Below are positions 35,660-44,603 of a DNA stretch of 64,000 nucleotides, in pieces. A program made the position numbers and the translations under genes. Where the stretch lies: contig QFNI01000027.1 in NCBI GenBank assembly GCA_003240775.1, positions 11,258 to 75,257 of the forward strand. Direction: 5' to 3'. How positions within the stretch are numbered: the stretch's first letter is position 1; every line of letters begins with the position of its first letter. This DNA is from Mesorhizobium amorphae. Its GTDB lineage: Bacteria > Pseudomonadota > Alphaproteobacteria > Rhizobiales > Rhizobiaceae. The notes under the pieces are model-generated. The model did no database searches and was not told the DNA's origin. It worked only from the letters and a program-made list of their open reading frames with translations.

Positions 35660-36046
35660 CTACTTGTTGTTCAGACGGGCAACGATGCGGCCCTGGGTCC
35701 GGTCATCCACACTGGACACCTCGAACCAAGGCTCGAAAGACCGAGATAGCGCCTTCACACGATCGCCAACGCGCAAGGGAGGGCCAGCGTAGGTCGCGCG
35801 GTTGATGTGCAGCTCGGCCTTGCCCGCCTCAATGATCGGTGCCCAGCCAGAGCCAGCCGAGCCTTTTAACGTCATGGCCGAGTTTTCACCCTCGACGCGG
35901 AGGATGGCTTCGATTTCGACGGCGGGCCGAGAGGTATCGACCACACCGCCTTTGAGAAAGGAGAGCTTTACCGGCTCCGCAAACAGCCTGTCCGTGGCGG
36001 CGAGCACCTTGTCTCGCACGGCATGGAAGCGGGCTGCTACGGGCAC
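35660..36046 (-). CDS. Head completion/connector candidate
   Basis: A 128-residue protein starting MPVAARFHAVRDKVLAATD, ending with FEVSSVDDRTQGRIVARLNN, an OB/beta-barrel-like closing strand pattern seen in lambda FII-type proteins. Eight bases from the neighbour on each side implies one operon. Function inferred from gene order. Confidence 0.6.
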   Translation of the reverse strand: MPVAARFHAVRDKVLAATDRLFAEPVKLSFLKGGVVDTSRPAVEIEAILRVEGENSAMTLKGSAGSGWAPIIEAGKAELHINRATYAGPPLRVGDRVKALSRSFEPWFEVSSVDDRTQGRIVARLNNK

Positions 36047-36063
36047 GATGGGCTCCTACCCTG

Positions 36064-36258
36064 CTACTTCTTGTCGGACACGGATGCGGGCTTGGCCTTC
36101 TCTTCTGAAGCCGCAGGCGCAACAGCCTTGGCCTTGCGAGCCGCGCCAGCAACCGCTGGGTCAACCTCGCCTGCCCATCCAGAAGGATAGCGCGTGCGCT
36201 GTCCCGACCTCTCGTCCTTGTGTTCGAAGGCCGCGTCGAAGCGAACAAACTCAGTCAT
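36064..36258 (-). CDS. Small head-region protein
   Basis: A 64-residue protein starting MTEFVRFDAAFEHKDERSGQ and ending in an Ala/Lys-rich tail. ATG 36258 is preferred; the reading to 36312 overlaps the capsid gene. It lies directly after the capsid gene, where lambda has FI, but is too short to assign. Confidence 0.55.
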   Translation of the reverse strand: MTEFVRFDAAFEHKDERSGQRTRYPSGWAGEVDPAVAGAARKAKAVAPAASEEKAKPASVSDKK

Positions 36259-36269
36259 GGCCGTTCTCC

Positions 36270-37307
36270 TCAGGACATGGTGAGCTTCTGGATCACACCC
36301 GGACGGGTGCAAATCGGAAGCTGGTTGGACTCGGTGTGGATGTCGCGCCCCTTGCCGTGGGGCAGGTCTTCGGTCGAGACGTGCACGCGATCGCCGGGGT
36401 TCGGCGGGTTGTTCGCCGTGGCGAGCGTATCCGCAGGCGCGAGGTAGCGCTTGAAGAGGTCCGTGCCGAGCGGGATCGCGATGGCTTCATTGTCCGCAAT
36501 GGCATCGCGGACAATGAAGGAGCCGTCCGCCTGACGATACTGGAAGTCCTCGTCAATGCGCTCAATCGACAGGCCGGCGTAGTCGAACGTGTCAGCAATG
36601 TCGTCACGCGCGGGATTGGCAGTCGTGTCCTTGTAGTACTTCAACGCCTCCTTGATGGAAGCGTGACCCACATAGGCATCGAACCAAGCGGGGCCGGCGA
36701 AAACCTTCACGCCGCGAGAGGGAGACCCACGCAGCTGCTTGCGCATCTTGGTCTTCACCGATCGGCTGATGCCGGCTACGTCGGTGGAGCTGGTGCCCAG
36801 CGCGAAGTTGGTCACGTCCTGGGTGATGCCGAACTGCGTGAACAGATCGCAGAGCAGGCGCCCCTTGGCGTCGATGACCTGACCGCGAAGAGCGCCCCAG
36901 TCGAGGTAGGAAGCCGTCGCGTCATGCTTGGAGCGCATGGACGCAAGCTTCTGGTTGTAGATCGAGCCCACAGTCTGGAAAACCCGGTCCTCACCGAACG
37001 CCATGACGTTCTGGAGGTCGGCCGGCGTCATGGCGTCGTCCAGCGGGAAATGCGGGATCGAGATCATGGTGTGCCCGGTGCCGTCCCGCATGTTCTTGTT
37101 GGACGGGCCGCCGCGCTCGATCGCAGGGATGATGGTGATTTCGTCGCCATCGACCTGAAGCCGAACGTAAGTGGTGGGAATGGCCGTATCGATGAACACG
37201 CCGAGCTGTGCCAGCCGGCCGGTTTCGTAGGGCGGGATGTTGATCGTTTCGGTCAGCCGCTGATCGGAGAATTCCGGCGCCGAGATGATATCGAGGACGT
37301 AAGACAT
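36270..37307 (-). CDS. Major capsid protein (lambda gpE family)
   Basis: A 345-residue protein starting MSYVLDIISAPEFSDQRLT with IERGGPSNKN and VMAFGEDRVF, the hallmarks of the Phage_cap_E family (HK97 fold). It forms the icosahedral shell. The gene order protease, decoration protein, capsid matches lambda C-D-E. Confidence 0.92.
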   Translation of the reverse strand: MSYVLDIISAPEFSDQRLTETINIPPYETGRLAQLGVFIDTAIPTTYVRLQVDGDEITIIPAIERGGPSNKNMRDGTGHTMISIPHFPLDDAMTPADLQNVMAFGEDRVFQTVGSIYNQKLASMRSKHDATASYLDWGALRGQVIDAKGRLLCDLFTQFGITQDVTNFALGTSSTDVAGISRSVKTKMRKQLRGSPSRGVKVFAGPAWFDAYVGHASIKEALKYYKDTTANPARDDIADTFDYAGLSIERIDEDFQYRQADGSFIVRDAIADNEAIAIPLGTDLFKRYLAPADTLATANNPPNPGDRVHVSTEDLPHGKGRDIHTESNQLPICTRPGVIQKLTMS

Positions 37308-37312
37308 GGGCG

Positions 37313-37696
37313 TCAGACTCCGTTGCGAGCGGTGATCAGCTTGGTTTCAAGCTGGGCGAGAGCGGCCGCTTTCTGCGTGGCGTTGATGCCAACCGGCCAG
37401 ATGAGGTTTTGGAGGACGACCTCCGCGACACCCCGCGCGAGCGTGACGACGGGGACATCGCCCGAGGTGGCATCGGCGCGCTGAAGGAGGATGTCGGTCG
37501 CATTCTGCGAGCCATCCGAAGCGCCGAGCGTGAGCGGCTTCTTCTTGCCGCCAGTGGTGAGCGTGCCGAGCACGAGACCGACGAGGCAGACGCCAGAGCC
37601 CGAAACGAGGATGGCCTCATCGCGGGATGCACGGTTGCGGGCCTCAGTCTTGACGACATCAGCGTCGGTCTTGAAGGCGATGCTGGTGATGGGCAT
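37313..37696 (-). CDS. Head decoration protein (gpD-like)
   Basis: A 127-residue protein with VSGSGVCLVGLVLGTLTTGG and the RGVAEVVLQNLIWP turn, matching the lambda gpD/HDPD fold that trims and stabilises the expanded shell. It lies five bases before the capsid gene. Full family length. Confidence 0.85.
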   Translation of the reverse strand: MPITSIAFKTDADVVKTEARNRASRDEAILVSGSGVCLVGLVLGTLTTGGKKKPLTLGASDGSQNATDILLQRADATSGDVPVVTLARGVAEVVLQNLIWPVGINATQKAAALAQLETKLITARNGV

Positions 37697-37709
37697 GGAT
37701 CCGTCCTCC

Positions 37710-38078
37710 TCAGGCCTTGACGCCGTTGCGGCGCTTCATGTCGGCCACGATGTCGAAGCGCATATCTGCACCGGGCTGGAGCTTGTTGCCGTTCAGACCC
37801 TCGCCATTCAGGCGGCGCTCTTCGTGCATTTTGGCGTCGTCTGCCTTCGCATCAGCCTTGGGCGCGTCAGCCAGGGTGGCCTTCACATCCTCGACAGACA
37901 TCGTGGAGGCTGCAAGGCGCTCGGCCAGCTTCTCGCGGCCCTTCGTCTCGTCCATAGCCATGATGGAGGCGCGACGTTCGCGGTCGGCCTTCACGGCGGC
38001 ATCGGCCGAAGACGACATCTGTGCCTTCAGCGTTTCGTTCTCGGCGGCAAGCTGGTCCGCCCGTTCCTTGTCGGTCAT
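37710..38078 (-). CDS. Nested scaffold protein (Nu3-like) within the protease gene
   Basis: In-frame ATG at 38078 inside the protease gene, preceded by GAGGAGAAATCC, a far better ribosome binding site than most in this operon. The product would be the 122-residue charged helical tail starting MTDKERADQLAAENETLK. Lambda makes its scaffold Nu3 in just this way from an internal start in gene C. Translation from this site is inferred. Confidence 0.6.
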   Translation of the reverse strand: MTDKERADQLAAENETLKAQMSSSADAAVKADRERRASIMAMDETKGREKLAERLAASTMSVEDVKATLADAPKADAKADDAKMHEERRLNGEGLNGNKLQPGADMRFDIVADMKRRNGVKA

Positions 38079-38750
38079 GGATTTCTCCTCGTGCTGACCT
38101 GGTTGAGCGGCGGACGCCGCGGGGGTATCGGCACCGGGGAGATGCCAATCTTTCTTCGAAGCCAGCTGCTGGAGCTTCTTCGGTGCATGTTGGTAGAGCC
38201 GGTAGTCGAACGCCGATATGGCCTTAGCCTTGGCGCTCTCCGCCTCGTCTGCGAAGCCCTGCTCGACAGCCTCTTCAGCCGTCAGCCAGAGCTCGGCCTT
38301 CATCTTCTCGCGGATGTCTGCGGCGTCGCCACCCGAGCGCTCGGCGTAGATGGCCGCGCCTTGATCGCCGAGCTTGTCGAGCGCCTCGCGCGACTTGGCA
38401 TGATCGTCGGCCGTTCCCATGGTGAAGCCGCTGGGGTCATGGATCATCATGATCGAGCCGGCGCGCATGACGATCTGGTCGCCGCCCATGCAGAGAACTG
38501 ACGCGGCGGAGGCGGCAATCGCATCGACCTCAATGCGAACCTTGCCCTTGTGCGCGTTGAAGGCGTTGTAGATCGCGATGCCATCATAGGCGTTGCCACC
38601 GCCCGAGTTGACGTGGGCGGTAATGTCGTTGTCACGACCGTGCTCAGCCAGCGCGGCAAGCACATCCGAGGCTGTGAAGCCCTCGTCCCAATAGGAGTCG
38701 CCGACGTAGCCGTAGAGCCAAAGCTCTCCGTCTCGGTAAATCTCAGGCAT
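37710..38750 (-). CDS. Head maturation protease (ClpP/S49-like) with C-terminal scaffold region
   Basis: A 346-residue fusion. Residues 10-190 are a Clp-type serine protease: HVNSGGG at 46-52, the AIAASAASVL block with likely nucleophile Ser84, and MIHDPSG with His104. Residues 190-346 are charged and coiled-coil-like (ADQLAAENETLKAQMSSSAD), as in lambda gpC, where this part doubles as scaffold. An internal start with a strong ribosome binding site lies at 38078. Confidence 0.9.
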   Translation of the reverse strand: MPEIYRDGELWLYGYVGDSYWDEGFTASDVLAALAEHGRDNDITAHVNSGGGNAYDGIAIYNAFNAHKGKVRIEVDAIAASAASVLCMGGDQIVMRAGSIMMIHDPSGFTMGTADDHAKSREALDKLGDQGAAIYAERSGGDAADIREKMKAELWLTAEEAVEQGFADEAESAKAKAISAFDYRLYQHAPKKLQQLASKKDWHLPGADTPAASAAQPGQHEEKSMTDKERADQLAAENETLKAQMSSSADAAVKADRERRASIMAMDETKGREKLAERLAASTMSVEDVKATLADAPKADAKADDAKMHEERRLNGEGLNGNKLQPGADMRFDIVADMKRRNGVKA

Positions 38751-38760
38751 TTGGTGAACC

Positions 38761-39015
38761 TCAGTAGGGGCGGAAACCGCCTCGAATGGCGAAGCGCGTT
38801 CGCCGCGGGGCCTGACCGCGTTCGATCAGGCAATTACGCATCGCCTCGTCCAGCGCTGCCTTGACCTCAGACAGGCTGGCGGCGCTGAAGCGCGTCATGT
38901 CCGATCCGAAGCGCGCTTCGGTGATCATTTCACCACCAAGGATGGCGGTCTCGACCTCGTGCAACTTCGCAGCCCGGGCGCACCAATCGACAACGGGGAT
39001 GGGAGACAGCGCCAC
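38761..39015 (-). CDS. Head-tail joining protein (gpW-like)
   Basis: An 84-residue protein with FSAASLSEVKAALDEAMRNC and the ending TRFAIRGGFRPY, typical of the small gpW family that closes the head after packaging. Lambda places W before the portal gene; here it comes after, overlapping the portal stop by one base. Confidence 0.72.
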   Translation of the reverse strand: MALSPIPVVDWCARAAKLHEVETAILGGEMITEARFGSDMTRFSAASLSEVKAALDEAMRNCLIERGQAPRRTRFAIRGGFRPY

Positions 39016-40664
39016 TATGCGTCCTCCCTTGCCGGTTCGCGATTGCCGTCTGCGGCGTTGCCGTTCGGACCTGCACCACCCTGCGTTCGGCCGAAGGGAT
39101 GGGGGATGCCGCTCTTGTCGAGAAGATCCATCTCGCGAGCAATCTGCGCCGCATTCTCTTCCCAGTCCTGGCCGAGTTCAGCGCACTCAATGGCAAGATT
39201 GGACACGCCAAGCGCCAAGCGCTCTCGCATGGCTTGCGCGCTCTTCATATCGTCGGCAGACGGCTTCGCAGGCCCCTGCCATTCGGCCCAGACAACATTC
39301 TGCTTGTTCGCCTGAAAGGCTTGCCAACCGCCCTTCAGTTCAATGCGGCCTTCCGCGATGCTCTCTTCGAGCCAAGCCTCGTACACCGCCTGAGCGAAGG
39401 GGGCTGCGATACGCTCACGGCGGCGCGTCACGATGGGCCAGACAGACGCGATGCCCATCCGGACCGACGAATAAGTGGCCTTCGTGAAGTCCATGGTGAA
39501 CGACTCGAAGGTGATGCCTAGACGGCGTGCAATCTCCCTCTGAAGGTTTTGGCTGAACGGCACATACTGGCTGCTGACGTTCGCCGGGGTGTGAAATGTC
39601 AGCTTCTCGCCTGGCCCGGTGTGAGCGATGCGCGCGGTGTCTGCGAGATTGATACCGCCCGCCTTTAGGCTCTCGAACCGCTGCGCCCACACCTCCACCA
39701 TGTCGGCCTGAAGATTGGTGATGAGCGAACCCCATTCCGCTTCGGTCAAGCCTTCGGGGCGCTCGTATTCGCTAAGCGTCTGAAGCGCTTGGAACGCTTT
39801 CTCACTTGGCTCAGGGCTTTCCATCGTTGCGGCAAAGATTGTCTGTAGGAGCGCCGTCGCAAGCGTGGCATCGGCCAACTGGTCGCCTTGCGCCGCTACC
39901 TTCAGCACTGGCGCGAGAGGCGTGATGCCGCGTGGGCTGCCTGGGTTATCGCCGCGGTCCATAACGTGGATCACATCGCGTGCCAGGATGTCAGCGTCCA
40001 CGTCGATGCCGCCTTCGCGCCGCTTGAAGCGGTAGTGCGTCGGACGGCCCAGAGCGTCGTGGAAGATGCCCTGATCTAACCCTTCAAACTCTCGCGTCGA
40101 GCGCGGCAGACGATGGGGCGGGACAAGGGAGACCTTAGTGCCAGTCGTGATCCCGTAGGCGCGGCGACGGCGTACGGTGAGGTAGTCGAGAACCCCGAAG
40201 GCTTCCCCGTGACCGAGAAAATGGCGCATCACGCCATCAAGCATCTCCGGGACGGTTGCCTTGCCAGCAAGGTCGCATTCAGCTGGCGTCCAGGCCCAGC
40301 GCCGCCACTGCGCCTCCACGTCCCGGCACCAGACCGCGCGCTCAACCTCATCATAGCCGAGCTTAGACAGATCAGGACGAGCATTGAGCTTCAGTTCGGT
40401 CCCGATGGTATCGGAGATGATTTGATCGGCAGCGCCAGCCAGCCAGCCGCTGTTGTGCATGAAATCGACGGCCAAGGCTGCAGCACGCTCGGCGGCCTCG
40501 TAGACATCGACCTTACCATCTCGCGTGACCGCGCGGCGCATTGCGAGGATGCCAGTGCGCTCAGGCCGGAGATACCGCATTTGTGCCGCAGAGCGCTTCG
40601 CCGGCGCGGCAAGGGACTTCGAGCCCCCCGCTTTCGCGCGGCGGCGCTGCTTCTCTGCCTGCAT
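39015..40664 (-). CDS. Portal protein (lambda gpB family)
   Basis: A 549-residue portal, the dodecameric channel for DNA entry. It starts with a basic segment (MQAEKQRRRAKAGGSK) and has the family landmarks AGAADQIISDTIGTELKL, RDVIHVMDRGDNPGSPRG and RLGITFESFTMDFTKATYSS. Full length for the lambda type. It overlaps the gpW-like gene and follows the terminase by eight bases. Confidence 0.93.
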   Translation of the reverse strand: MQAEKQRRRAKAGGSKSLAAPAKRSAAQMRYLRPERTGILAMRRAVTRDGKVDVYEAAERAAALAVDFMHNSGWLAGAADQIISDTIGTELKLNARPDLSKLGYDEVERAVWCRDVEAQWRRWAWTPAECDLAGKATVPEMLDGVMRHFLGHGEAFGVLDYLTVRRRRAYGITTGTKVSLVPPHRLPRSTREFEGLDQGIFHDALGRPTHYRFKRREGGIDVDADILARDVIHVMDRGDNPGSPRGITPLAPVLKVAAQGDQLADATLATALLQTIFAATMESPEPSEKAFQALQTLSEYERPEGLTEAEWGSLITNLQADMVEVWAQRFESLKAGGINLADTARIAHTGPGEKLTFHTPANVSSQYVPFSQNLQREIARRLGITFESFTMDFTKATYSSVRMGIASVWPIVTRRRERIAAPFAQAVYEAWLEESIAEGRIELKGGWQAFQANKQNVVWAEWQGPAKPSADDMKSAQAMRERLALGVSNLAIECAELGQDWEENAAQIAREMDLLDKSGIPHPFGRTQGGAGPNGNAADGNREPAREDA

Positions 40665-40672
40665 GTTGGTTC

Positions 40673-42667
40673 CTATCCGTAGGCATTCCAGCGCTTACGC
40701 GGCGCACGGTTTGGTCGATTGAGTAGCGGTCTCGGCACCTCGCCCGCACGCTCCGCGGTCTCAGGCTGCGCGAGTTGTTCGGGCAGAGCACTTATCTCAG
40801 CTTGCCCAATGGCTCTTGCGCTGATCGAACCCGGAAGCCGCTTGCCGAAGCTCTCGCGGGCGGCAGTGGCATACACGTAGCAGTCGAGGGCTTCGTTCCG
40901 GGCGCCAGACGGCAAAACCCACACCCGGACAGGCTTGCCCTGCACCTTCTTGACGATTACCACCTCAGCCGTGAGTTGCGCAACGAATGAAGCCGTTACG
41001 CTCTCCGGCAGGTGCACATAACCAGGGGTGCCGGCGTCCTTTAGAGAGCCGCTCTCGAGTCTCTGAGGCTTGATCTGCAACCGCCCGTAGACTTGATCTT
41101 TCCCGGTATCGACGCCCACGTTGAAGAATGTCAGGTTGCCCGTCTTCGAGCGGGAAGCCTTTGGCGTCCAGATCGGCTTGGCGCCGCTGACACCCTTGAT
41201 GGCGAAGACCTTGCGGCCTTTTCGGTCGCGACAGAACTTGAGCACCTGCTGTGTGTGATGACCGCCCATGTCTATGGCCGCCGCCCGCGTCTTGAGCTTC
41301 GTGCCATCGTCGCGAAGGCAGTCCGTTAGCAGCCAGTCGTCCAGTTCTGCCCAGACATCCTGTTGCGCAGGATCGCCGTGGAACACACGGTGCTCGATCA
41401 GCCAGGACTCGTCGCCCTCGCCCCAGCCCCACTTGCTGCCTTCTAGTCGATCACCCTGCGTATCCACGCCCGCGGTGATCAGCCGAACATGGACGGGGAC
41501 GCTCTCCGCGTCGTAGGCTTCGCCACGAGTGATCAGGCTGGAAGCGTCAACGCGCTCAGCTTCGTCCTCCCAGCTTTCGCCTAGCGCCGTGTTCGTCCAC
41601 GTTTTCAGAAGCTCCGGCGCGTCCTTCGCCGCAAGAAAATCTGCAACTGTCTCCGAGAGCTTGCGCCAAGGGGAGTAGAGTTCGTTCAGGTGGAACCCAG
41701 CCACCCCGTTGAAGTCGCCTTCAGCGATCCACCTGCCCTGTCGTACCGCGCTCCAGCGCTGCACATCAGTCCAAAGCGCTCCGCACCCTTCGCACGCGTA
41801 GTGCGCCGTCTCCGGTCGATGCCGCGTTGAGCCGTCGCTTTCGGCTTTCGACCAGTGCACCTGTGACCAGCGTAGGTGCTGCTCACGACCGCAGTCGGGA
41901 CAAGGCACATGAAAGCGGCGCTTGTCGCTGCTCTCGAACGCACGCTCAATGCGCGAGATGCCCTTGATGCCTGGCGTCGAGGCCAGCACGATCTTCCTAT
42001 TCCAAAAGTTCGCCGTTCTCTTTCGTGCTAGGTTCACAGGATCGCCACCGCGGCCCGCGCTTGCTTCGTAGCGGTCCACCTCATCAGCGAGAATGATCCG
42101 GATTGGCTTGGAGGATAGGCCAGACTCCGAATTTGACCCGACAAGTGTCAGTTGCCCGCCCGGAAATTGCTTCTGCAAAATTGTGTTGCCGCTATCTCTC
42201 GAACGAACCGGAGCGATACGGCCCGCCAGAACAGGGGTATCCCGAACCATCGGTGCAATGCGGTCTTTGGAGAACTTCTCCGCATCATCTAGGCTTGGCT
42301 GCACCATCAGAATGGGCGACGGGTCGTGCTGCACATAGAACCCGATGATGTTGAGCAAAGCCTCCGATTTGCCCACTTGAGAACTGGTCATGAAGACGAT
42401 GGTATGGACGAGTTGATCAGACACAGCGTCCATCATGGCGCGCTGATATTCTGCCCTCGCTGTAACCCAGCGGCCGGGCTCTGACGAAGACTCCGGGCTA
42501 AGACGGCGCTCGGTGTCCGCCCACTGCGAAACCGTCAGCTTCGGCGGAGGCGCCAGCACCTTCCACCAATCCTGACACGCCGCCGTCACTGCCCTCTTCG
42601 TCGTCAGCGTCAGATACGGCGACAACGATGGTGCCGGAGAGTTCTGCGAGCGCTTCGTGGATGCCAT
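40673..42667 (-). CDS. Terminase large subunit (GpA family)
   Basis: A 664-residue packaging motor. Walker A-type TSSQVGKSE at about 94-102, Walker B-type IILADEVD at 191-198, a zinc-binding pair (CPDCGREQ and CEGCG) as in lambda GpA, and the nuclease end with AIDMGGHHTQQVL. The chosen ATG 42667 overlaps the small subunit gene by 170 bases, unusually much; the true start might be internal, but no better start with a ribosome site was seen. Confidence 0.92.
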   Translation of the reverse strand: MASTKRSQNSPAPSLSPYLTLTTKRAVTAACQDWWKVLAPPPKLTVSQWADTERRLSPESSSEPGRWVTARAEYQRAMMDAVSDQLVHTIVFMTSSQVGKSEALLNIIGFYVQHDPSPILMVQPSLDDAEKFSKDRIAPMVRDTPVLAGRIAPVRSRDSGNTILQKQFPGGQLTLVGSNSESGLSSKPIRIILADEVDRYEASAGRGGDPVNLARKRTANFWNRKIVLASTPGIKGISRIERAFESSDKRRFHVPCPDCGREQHLRWSQVHWSKAESDGSTRHRPETAHYACEGCGALWTDVQRWSAVRQGRWIAEGDFNGVAGFHLNELYSPWRKLSETVADFLAAKDAPELLKTWTNTALGESWEDEAERVDASSLITRGEAYDAESVPVHVRLITAGVDTQGDRLEGSKWGWGEGDESWLIEHRVFHGDPAQQDVWAELDDWLLTDCLRDDGTKLKTRAAAIDMGGHHTQQVLKFCRDRKGRKVFAIKGVSGAKPIWTPKASRSKTGNLTFFNVGVDTGKDQVYGRLQIKPQRLESGSLKDAGTPGYVHLPESVTASFVAQLTAEVVIVKKVQGKPVRVWVLPSGARNEALDCYVYATAARESFGKRLPGSISARAIGQAEISALPEQLAQPETAERAGEVPRPLLNRPNRAPRKRWNAYG

Positions 42668-43076
42668 CCGATAGCTTTCCCGTCAGGTCGGCTAGGTCAG
42701 ACACTCCCAGCAGCAGAGGTGCGGTCTTGGTCGGCACAGCCAGAAGTCGAGCCCGCACTCTGGCGAAGGCGGAGGTCACAGCAGCGGTCACTTCCGACCG
42801 GGGGAGGAGTTCGCCGCGCGTAACGGCGTTCTTCATCTCCTGTCCGTCCGCCTGCTCCTTCGCGAGGCGCGCCCTTTCGGCCGGCAGATCAAGGTTGCCA
42901 CTAGCAGCGGAACGACCCGCTGCAGTCTCACGCAGGCTCTCAATGTACTGCTCGCGCACGATGTCCAGATCGTAGCCGTTGGTGGGCTGCCTATCGACCT
43001 TCCCGGCCCCCAGCAGCTCGTAGAAGCTCCGCTCGGTCAGAAACAGATGGGAGGCGCAATCAGCGACTGTAGCCAT
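42498..43076 (-). CDS. Terminase small subunit (Nu1 family)
   Basis: A 192-residue protein with an N-terminal winged helix-turn-helix (CASHLFLTERSFYELLGAGK) that binds cos, a helical middle (LAKEQADGQEMKNAVTRGEL) and an acidic C-terminus. This is the Nu1 layout. ATG 43076 is preferred; the frame extends upstream without conserved sequence. Confidence 0.82.
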   Translation of the reverse strand: MATVADCASHLFLTERSFYELLGAGKVDRQPTNGYDLDIVREQYIESLRETAAGRSAASGNLDLPAERARLAKEQADGQEMKNAVTRGELLPRSEVTAAVTSAFARVRARLLAVPTKTAPLLLGVSDLADLTGKLSDGIHEALAELSGTIVVAVSDADDEEGSDGGVSGLVEGAGASAEADGFAVGGHRAPS

Positions 43077-43262
43077 GCTGCTGAACCCCCTATAGGCCGC
43101 TGTCTCTAGGTGGGTTCTGGGCAACTCCCGACCCGTTGCTTCGGCCCCTTCGGGCACGGTCCCTGAACCGGGGGCCAGTTGCACCCCTGCCACACCCCTT
43201 GAGGCGTGACATTTCGGTCACATTGGCCGAGTGCTCAGAACCCTACGAGGCCATTTTTTCGA

Positions 43263-43324
43263 GCAGGACAGGGTGTTAGGCCCCATAACTTTTCTACTCG
43301 TGGGCAGGACAAGTGGTTAGACCC
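43263..43324. promoter_or_regulatory. Direct repeats upstream of terS, candidate cosB
   Basis: GCAGGACAGGGTGTTAGGCCC (43263-43283) and GCAGGACAAGTGGTTAGACCC (43304-43324) are 41 bases apart in the 266-base stretch between the terminase small subunit and the gpZ-like gene. Lambda has its terminase-binding R sites just upstream of nu1, so these may be the equivalent. The nicking site was not located. Confidence 0.4.
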
Positions 43325-43342
43325 TCTCTGCGAGATACTAGC

Positions 43343-43912
43343 TCAGCCATTCCCCTGCACCAGCCTGTTGAGTTCGTGACTCATGCGCTCAATGAGCTTC
43401 TCTCGTCCGACCGTATCGAACGCCTGTCGTGCGGCACCCTGCACAACCTGATCCGGCAGCCTCACCCCTGAGCGCACGACACGAAGAGGCAGGCGCTCTT
43501 TGCCCACGCGCCGGAAAACTTGGCCGTTGCCCCTGTCCAGAGCGACACGGTTCGGAAAGCGCCCGCCCTTGAGGAAGGTGCCAGCGAAGCGCTGCCTTGC
43601 GTTGAACGGGTTGGCCGATACACCCGAGCGCGTCTCGCGTGGGCTGAAGTACTTGAGCCGGATATCCCCGCCCCTCACCGTAATCCGGTAGGCGAGCACT
43701 TGGTAGTTGGCGCGCTGCACCTTAAGGGCGCGATTGATGATGCCGGCCTTCAAGCCAGTCTGTTGCTTCAGCGGAGCCTTCATGGCTGTGCGGGCTGCAT
43801 CGCCTGCTCGGTTAAGTGCTCGCCTTGCAGCGGTGTCGGCTTGCTTGGTTGTAAGTTGAGCAAGGAGGTTGCCCCAGCGTGGGCTTCCCTCCTTCATGGT
43901 GATGGTGGTCAT
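43343..43912 (-). CDS. Minor tail protein Z-like (head-tail joining)
   Basis: A 189-residue basic protein (SPRWGNLLAQLTTKQADTAA, ARRALNRAGDAARTAMK, VKALSR-type end RQAFDTVGREKLIERMSHEL) of the GPZ family, which lambda uses at the head-tail joint. Here it sits upstream of the terminase genes and not between head and tail genes, a shift from the lambda order. Confidence 0.75.
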   Translation of the reverse strand: MTTITMKEGSPRWGNLLAQLTTKQADTAARRALNRAGDAARTAMKAPLKQQTGLKAGIINRALKVQRANYQVLAYRITVRGGDIRLKYFSPRETRSGVSANPFNARQRFAGTFLKGGRFPNRVALDRGNGQVFRRVGKERLPLRVVRSGVRLPDQVVQGAARQAFDTVGREKLIERMSHELNRLVQGNG

Positions 43913-43984
43913 GCCAAGGCTCCGAGCCTATTGCCGCCACGGGCCATTTGATATCCTATGATTTCTTTTCAAAGGAGACATCAG

Positions 43985-44176
43985 ATGTCCAATAAGACGC
44001 CAATCGAAATTGGGTCGGTTGTCACGCTGAAGTCTGGCGGCCCGCAGATGACCGTCGAGGAAATACGTGGCGACATCGCTGATGTGCAGTGGTTCGACGA
44101 CAAGAGAAACCCGCGCTCAGGGGCGTACAAGATTGCGCTACTAGACAATCACGCGGACTGGCGTCCTTTCGGCTGA
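43985..44176 (+). CDS. YodC-like (DUF2158) small protein
   Basis: A 63-residue protein starting MSNKTPIEIGSVVTLKSGGP with MTVEEIRGD and QWFDD, the DUF2158 signature. ATG 43985 follows AAAGGAG. It is a lone plus-strand gene inside the minus-strand late operon, so it is probably a moron. Function of the family is unknown. Confidence 0.8.
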   Translation: MSNKTPIEIGSVVTLKSGGPQMTVEEIRGDIADVQWFDDKRNPRSGAYKIALLDNHADWRPFG

Positions 44177-44183
44177 AAGCTGC

Positions 44184-44594
44184 TTACGCCGCCTTCCCCA
44201 CCCCACCCATGCGCTTCCATTCCTCAGATCCGTTGGACCGCTTGTATGCGCCGTCTTCTCGGAACTGCCACACACTCACGGGTTGGCGGTGAGGTTGAAA
44301 GGTGACGAGCGTGACGCAACGCCCCTCGGGCAACTCCACTATGCGGTGGATGTGCTCGGCTGCGATGTCGAAGCTGTCACCCTTGCGGCGATGGATGCGC
44401 TCCATCGTGCCGTCTGCCTGATAGACCTCTTCGATGTATCCGCCCTCCACGATGTAGCTGTGGAAGTCGGCTGGGTGGTCGTGCGGGTCGCCATGGTCGG
44501 TGGCGCTGAACACGTGAAGCGAGGCGTGGACGGGGTTGCCGTCCATATGCCACTTCTCAAAGAAATCGCTCATGCGCTCGTAGCGGAGGTTCAT
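44184..44594 (-). CDS. Cupin-like protein
   Basis: A 136-residue protein with HVFSATDHGDPHDHPADFHS, DSFDIAAEHIHRIVELPEG and VTLVTFQPHRQP: the histidine spacing of a small metal-binding cupin. No catalytic function can be given. It precedes the terminase region on the minus strand. Confidence 0.7.
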   Translation of the reverse strand: MNLRYERMSDFFEKWHMDGNPVHASLHVFSATDHGDPHDHPADFHSYIVEGGYIEEVYQADGTMERIHRRKGDSFDIAAEHIHRIVELPEGRCVTLVTFQPHRQPVSVWQFREDGAYKRSNGSEEWKRMGGVGKAA

Positions 44595-44603
44595 GATCGC
44601 TCC

